From positions 1 through 34,652 of the forward strand of contig JBPEWV010000198.1 of assembly GCA_052032335.1 (NCBI GenBank): a stretch of 34,652 nt of DNA. The letters are read 5' to 3'. This DNA comes from Pleionea sp052032335 (GTDB taxonomy: Bacteria > Pseudomonadota > Gammaproteobacteria > Enterobacterales > Kangiellaceae). The translations under genes were made by a program, and so were the position numbers. Each line of letters starts with the position of its first letter. The first letter of the stretch is position 1. Shown here piece after piece: positions 33,239-34,652 of the stretch. The notes below the pieces were generated by a model. The model saw only the letters and a list, made by a program, of their open reading frames with translations, had not been told where the DNA came from and did not search any database.

Positions 33239-34000
33239 TTAACGGATAAAGTCGTATTGGGCGAAGGCGAGTAACGAGCGCTGTAACTGAGTTTCGCTGA
33301 CGTCAAGTTCAGTCAGTTGTTGGCATATATTCTCGGCTCTCTGTTCCAGTTTCGAAGCTTGGGAGTCAATTTCGGCTGCAAAGTCGTCGGCAAACAATGC
33401 CATGCGAAACTTCAGATCGTTGATTTCTTCGTCGTCCCCGCTTAAAACCTGCGAAACCGCCTTCAACAATGTTTCACCACTGGATTTCGACACGGCTTGC
33501 TGCACCAGGGTGTCAATTTCCTGTTTAAATTCTCGACTAACATCCTGCGATTTAATCAACGAGCTATTGAAATGATTATCGGTAAAATGAGTTTCAATGT
33601 GGTCACTCACCGTATCAAGCTTTGAGGTTAGTGTTTCAGTAAACTCAGGGTCGTCCACAAAGACGGCATTTAACATTAAGCTGGCGGTCTTCATTCCGAT
33701 TTCCACACCTTCAGCCGCAACACTGGCGATAGCGGGAATAAGTCTTCTATAGCCATCGCCCATGGTACGCACCAGTGCCTGCTGCTCATCAGTAAGTTGA
33801 ATTGGTGCTCCGTCAATAAACAAGTCGTTGCTTGCACTGATCCGTATTCGTGGTACCTGATTTTCTGAAAGTACAACCTCATTTTTCTCGATATTGATAT
33901 CGTATGCCAGGTCAAGTGCGCAATCTGAACCACTGGCATGAAGCTGATTAAGTGACAAACTGACCATCACAATGAAGATGCAGCGTTTGATATTGTTCAT
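33239..34000 (-). CDS. YggN-like secreted protein (DUF2884)
   Basis: 253 residues, predicted exported by a Sec signal peptide (cleavage likely after LHA, near residue 22). The mature protein begins with a Cys (SDCALDLAYDI) and has the IRISASNDLFIDGAPIQLTDEQQ segment that resembles E. coli YggN/DUF2884; the rest is helical, with a C-terminal coiled-coil-like stretch (ASKLEQRAENICQQL). Start: GGAGGG about 8 bases before the ATG at 34000, much better than the open-frame start at 34051. Family function is unknown. The family match is from memory and the weakest part of the call. Confidence 0.7.
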   Translation of the reverse strand: MNNIKRCIFIVMVSLSLNQLHASGSDCALDLAYDINIEKNEVVLSENQVPRIRISASNDLFIDGAPIQLTDEQQALVRTMGDGYRRLIPAIASVAAEGVEIGMKTASLMLNAVFVDDPEFTETLTSKLDTVSDHIETHFTDNHFNSSLIKSQDVSREFKQEIDTLVQQAVSKSSGETLLKAVSQVLSGDDEEINDLKFRMALFADDFAAEIDSQASKLEQRAENICQQLTELDVSETQLQRSLLAFAQYDFIR

Positions 34001-34130
34001 AGTGTGTTCCCTCCGATTCGATGTCACTAATAAAGTCGTCGGGATCATCAAGATAGTTTTAACCCACAGCCAAGTTAGTCAAAGTGTCGTGTAACAGGAT
34101 ATGAATAAGGGAAGGGGACGATGAGAAGAG

Positions 34131-34158
34131 TGACCAGAATCAGGAGCGATTCTGGTCA
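34131..34158 (-). terminator. Perfect hairpin downstream of the dsbA-like gene
   Basis: Perfect 11-bp inverted repeat TGACCAGAATC / GATTCTGGTCA with a 6-base loop, beginning 9 bases after the stop at 34167 on the minus strand. The following tract CTCTTCTC is only partly T-rich, so this is a probable but not certain terminator. Confidence 0.6.
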
Positions 34159-34166
34159 CAAATGAT

Positions 34167-34652
34167 TTATTGATTGATCAGCTGTTTTACAGCATCGATC
34201 AATTGATCATTGGTTTGAAACGCTCGGCTGTTGATTCGGTAATAATCATTAACCACGAAGGTTGGGGTCGAGAGTACTTTGTGCTGCATGGCTTCTTTGC
34301 GAGCCAGTCTCAGTTTGGAGTTTAGTTGAAATGACTTGGCGGCCTGATCGAATCGTTTGGCATCGGCACCCAATGAAACAAAAAACGCCTTTAATCCTTC
34401 GGTATTGGCAATCTGCTTTTTCTCAACATGAATGCGATGATACAAGGCGTCGTGCGCCTTTTCTTTTATACCCAGCATTTCGGCGATGTAATAGGCTTCG
34501 ACGTAAACTTTCCAGCTTGGATGGTTTTCGTAAGGAACATAAACAAACTCTGCACCTTCGGGGATCGCCAGTTTAATCATATCGGCTAACGATTCCGATT
34601 TGTAACAACCCGGACAGCCGTAGTTAAAATATTCTTTAACCTGTTTGGTATC
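34167..34652 (-). CDS. dsbA: DsbA-type thiol:disulfide interchange protein (5' end outside window)
   Basis: The frame is open to the window edge; signal peptide and start are missing. About 161 residues are visible, from DTKQVKEYFNYGCPGCYK, with the active site CPGC (CPHC in E. coli DsbA). The helical insert follows, then the cis-proline loop STPTFVVNDYYRIN and the C-terminal helix. Predicted to oxidise exported cysteine proteins in the periplasm, re-oxidised by DsbB. It could also be another DsbA paralogue. A shorter internal start at 34580 would remove the active site and is wrong. Confidence 0.88.
   Translation of the reverse strand, partial: DTKQVKEYFNYGCPGCYKSESLADMIKLAIPEGAEFVYVPYENHPSWKVYVEAYYIAEMLGIKEKAHDALYHRIHVEKKQIANTEGLKAFFVSLGADAKRFDQAAKSFQLNSKLRLARKEAMQHKVLSTPTFVVNDYYRINSRAFQTNDQLIDAVKQLINQ

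Noticed and set aside
1..34652. Search for tRNA genes, CRISPR arrays, insertion sequences and phage genes
   Set aside because: Intergenic gaps are short and filled by promoters or hairpins; I saw no cloverleaf-like sequences, regularly spaced repeats, transposase or integrase genes.

Overview
The window is a compact, gene-dense stretch of a gammaproteobacterial chromosome. It is essentially all core housekeeping genes, with no tRNA, rRNA, CRISPR array, insertion sequence or prophage that I can see. Gene orders typical of Gammaproteobacteria support this: rsmD divergent from ftsY-ftsE-ftsX and followed by rpoH; trxA and rho next to ppx, ppk and hemB (a Pseudomonas-like cluster); rhlB divergent from trxA (an enteric-like arrangement); and dprA-smg-tsaC-hemF divergent from def-fmt-rsmB followed by trkA. 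A marine Oceanospirillales/Kangiella-like lineage is my guess from this mix and the moderate G+C, but the sequence does not prove it.

Layout. 1-1888 (minus): the N-terminal two thirds of an ABC exporter, cut by the window edge, downstream of rsmD. 2007-5913 (plus): ftsY, ftsE, ftsX, then rpoH, whose upstream region carries a near-perfect CIRCE (HrcA operator) sequence. 6105-6920 (plus): an orphan solute-binding lipoprotein. 6965-11045 (minus): trxA, rho, ubiD and a Fre-type flavin reductase, with hairpins between the units. 11336-14104 (plus): rhlB-ppx. 14101-22163 (minus): a long colinear block, in transcription order LysM protein, dprA, smg, tsaC, hemF, hemB, ppk and a small lipoprotein. 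22350-31374 (plus): def, fmt, rsmB, a 1046-residue CheA-like sensor kinase, trkA and trkH. 31376-34652 (minus): a DsbA-type oxidoreductase cut by the window edge, a DUF2884/YggN-like secreted protein, and two tandem LpxL/HtrB-family acyltransferases.

How the genes fit together. Envelope and division: FtsY, FtsEX, the acyltransferases, the DsbA-like protein and the LysM protein. Stress and RNA turnover: RpoH, Rho, RhlB and Trx. Polyphosphate: Ppk and Ppx converge with a lipoprotein gene between them. Haem and quinone supply: HemB, HemF, UbiD and Fre. Translation: RsmD, Def, Fmt, RsmB and TsaC. Potassium uptake: TrkA and TrkH.

The most interesting departures from the expected plan are the CIRCE-like operator in front of rpoH, the large CheA-like kinase inserted between rsmB and trkA, and a perfect hairpin whose loop is the rho stop codon. 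I did not find a clear previously undescribed multi-gene system; the CheA-like kinase with no visible partner is the nearest candidate.
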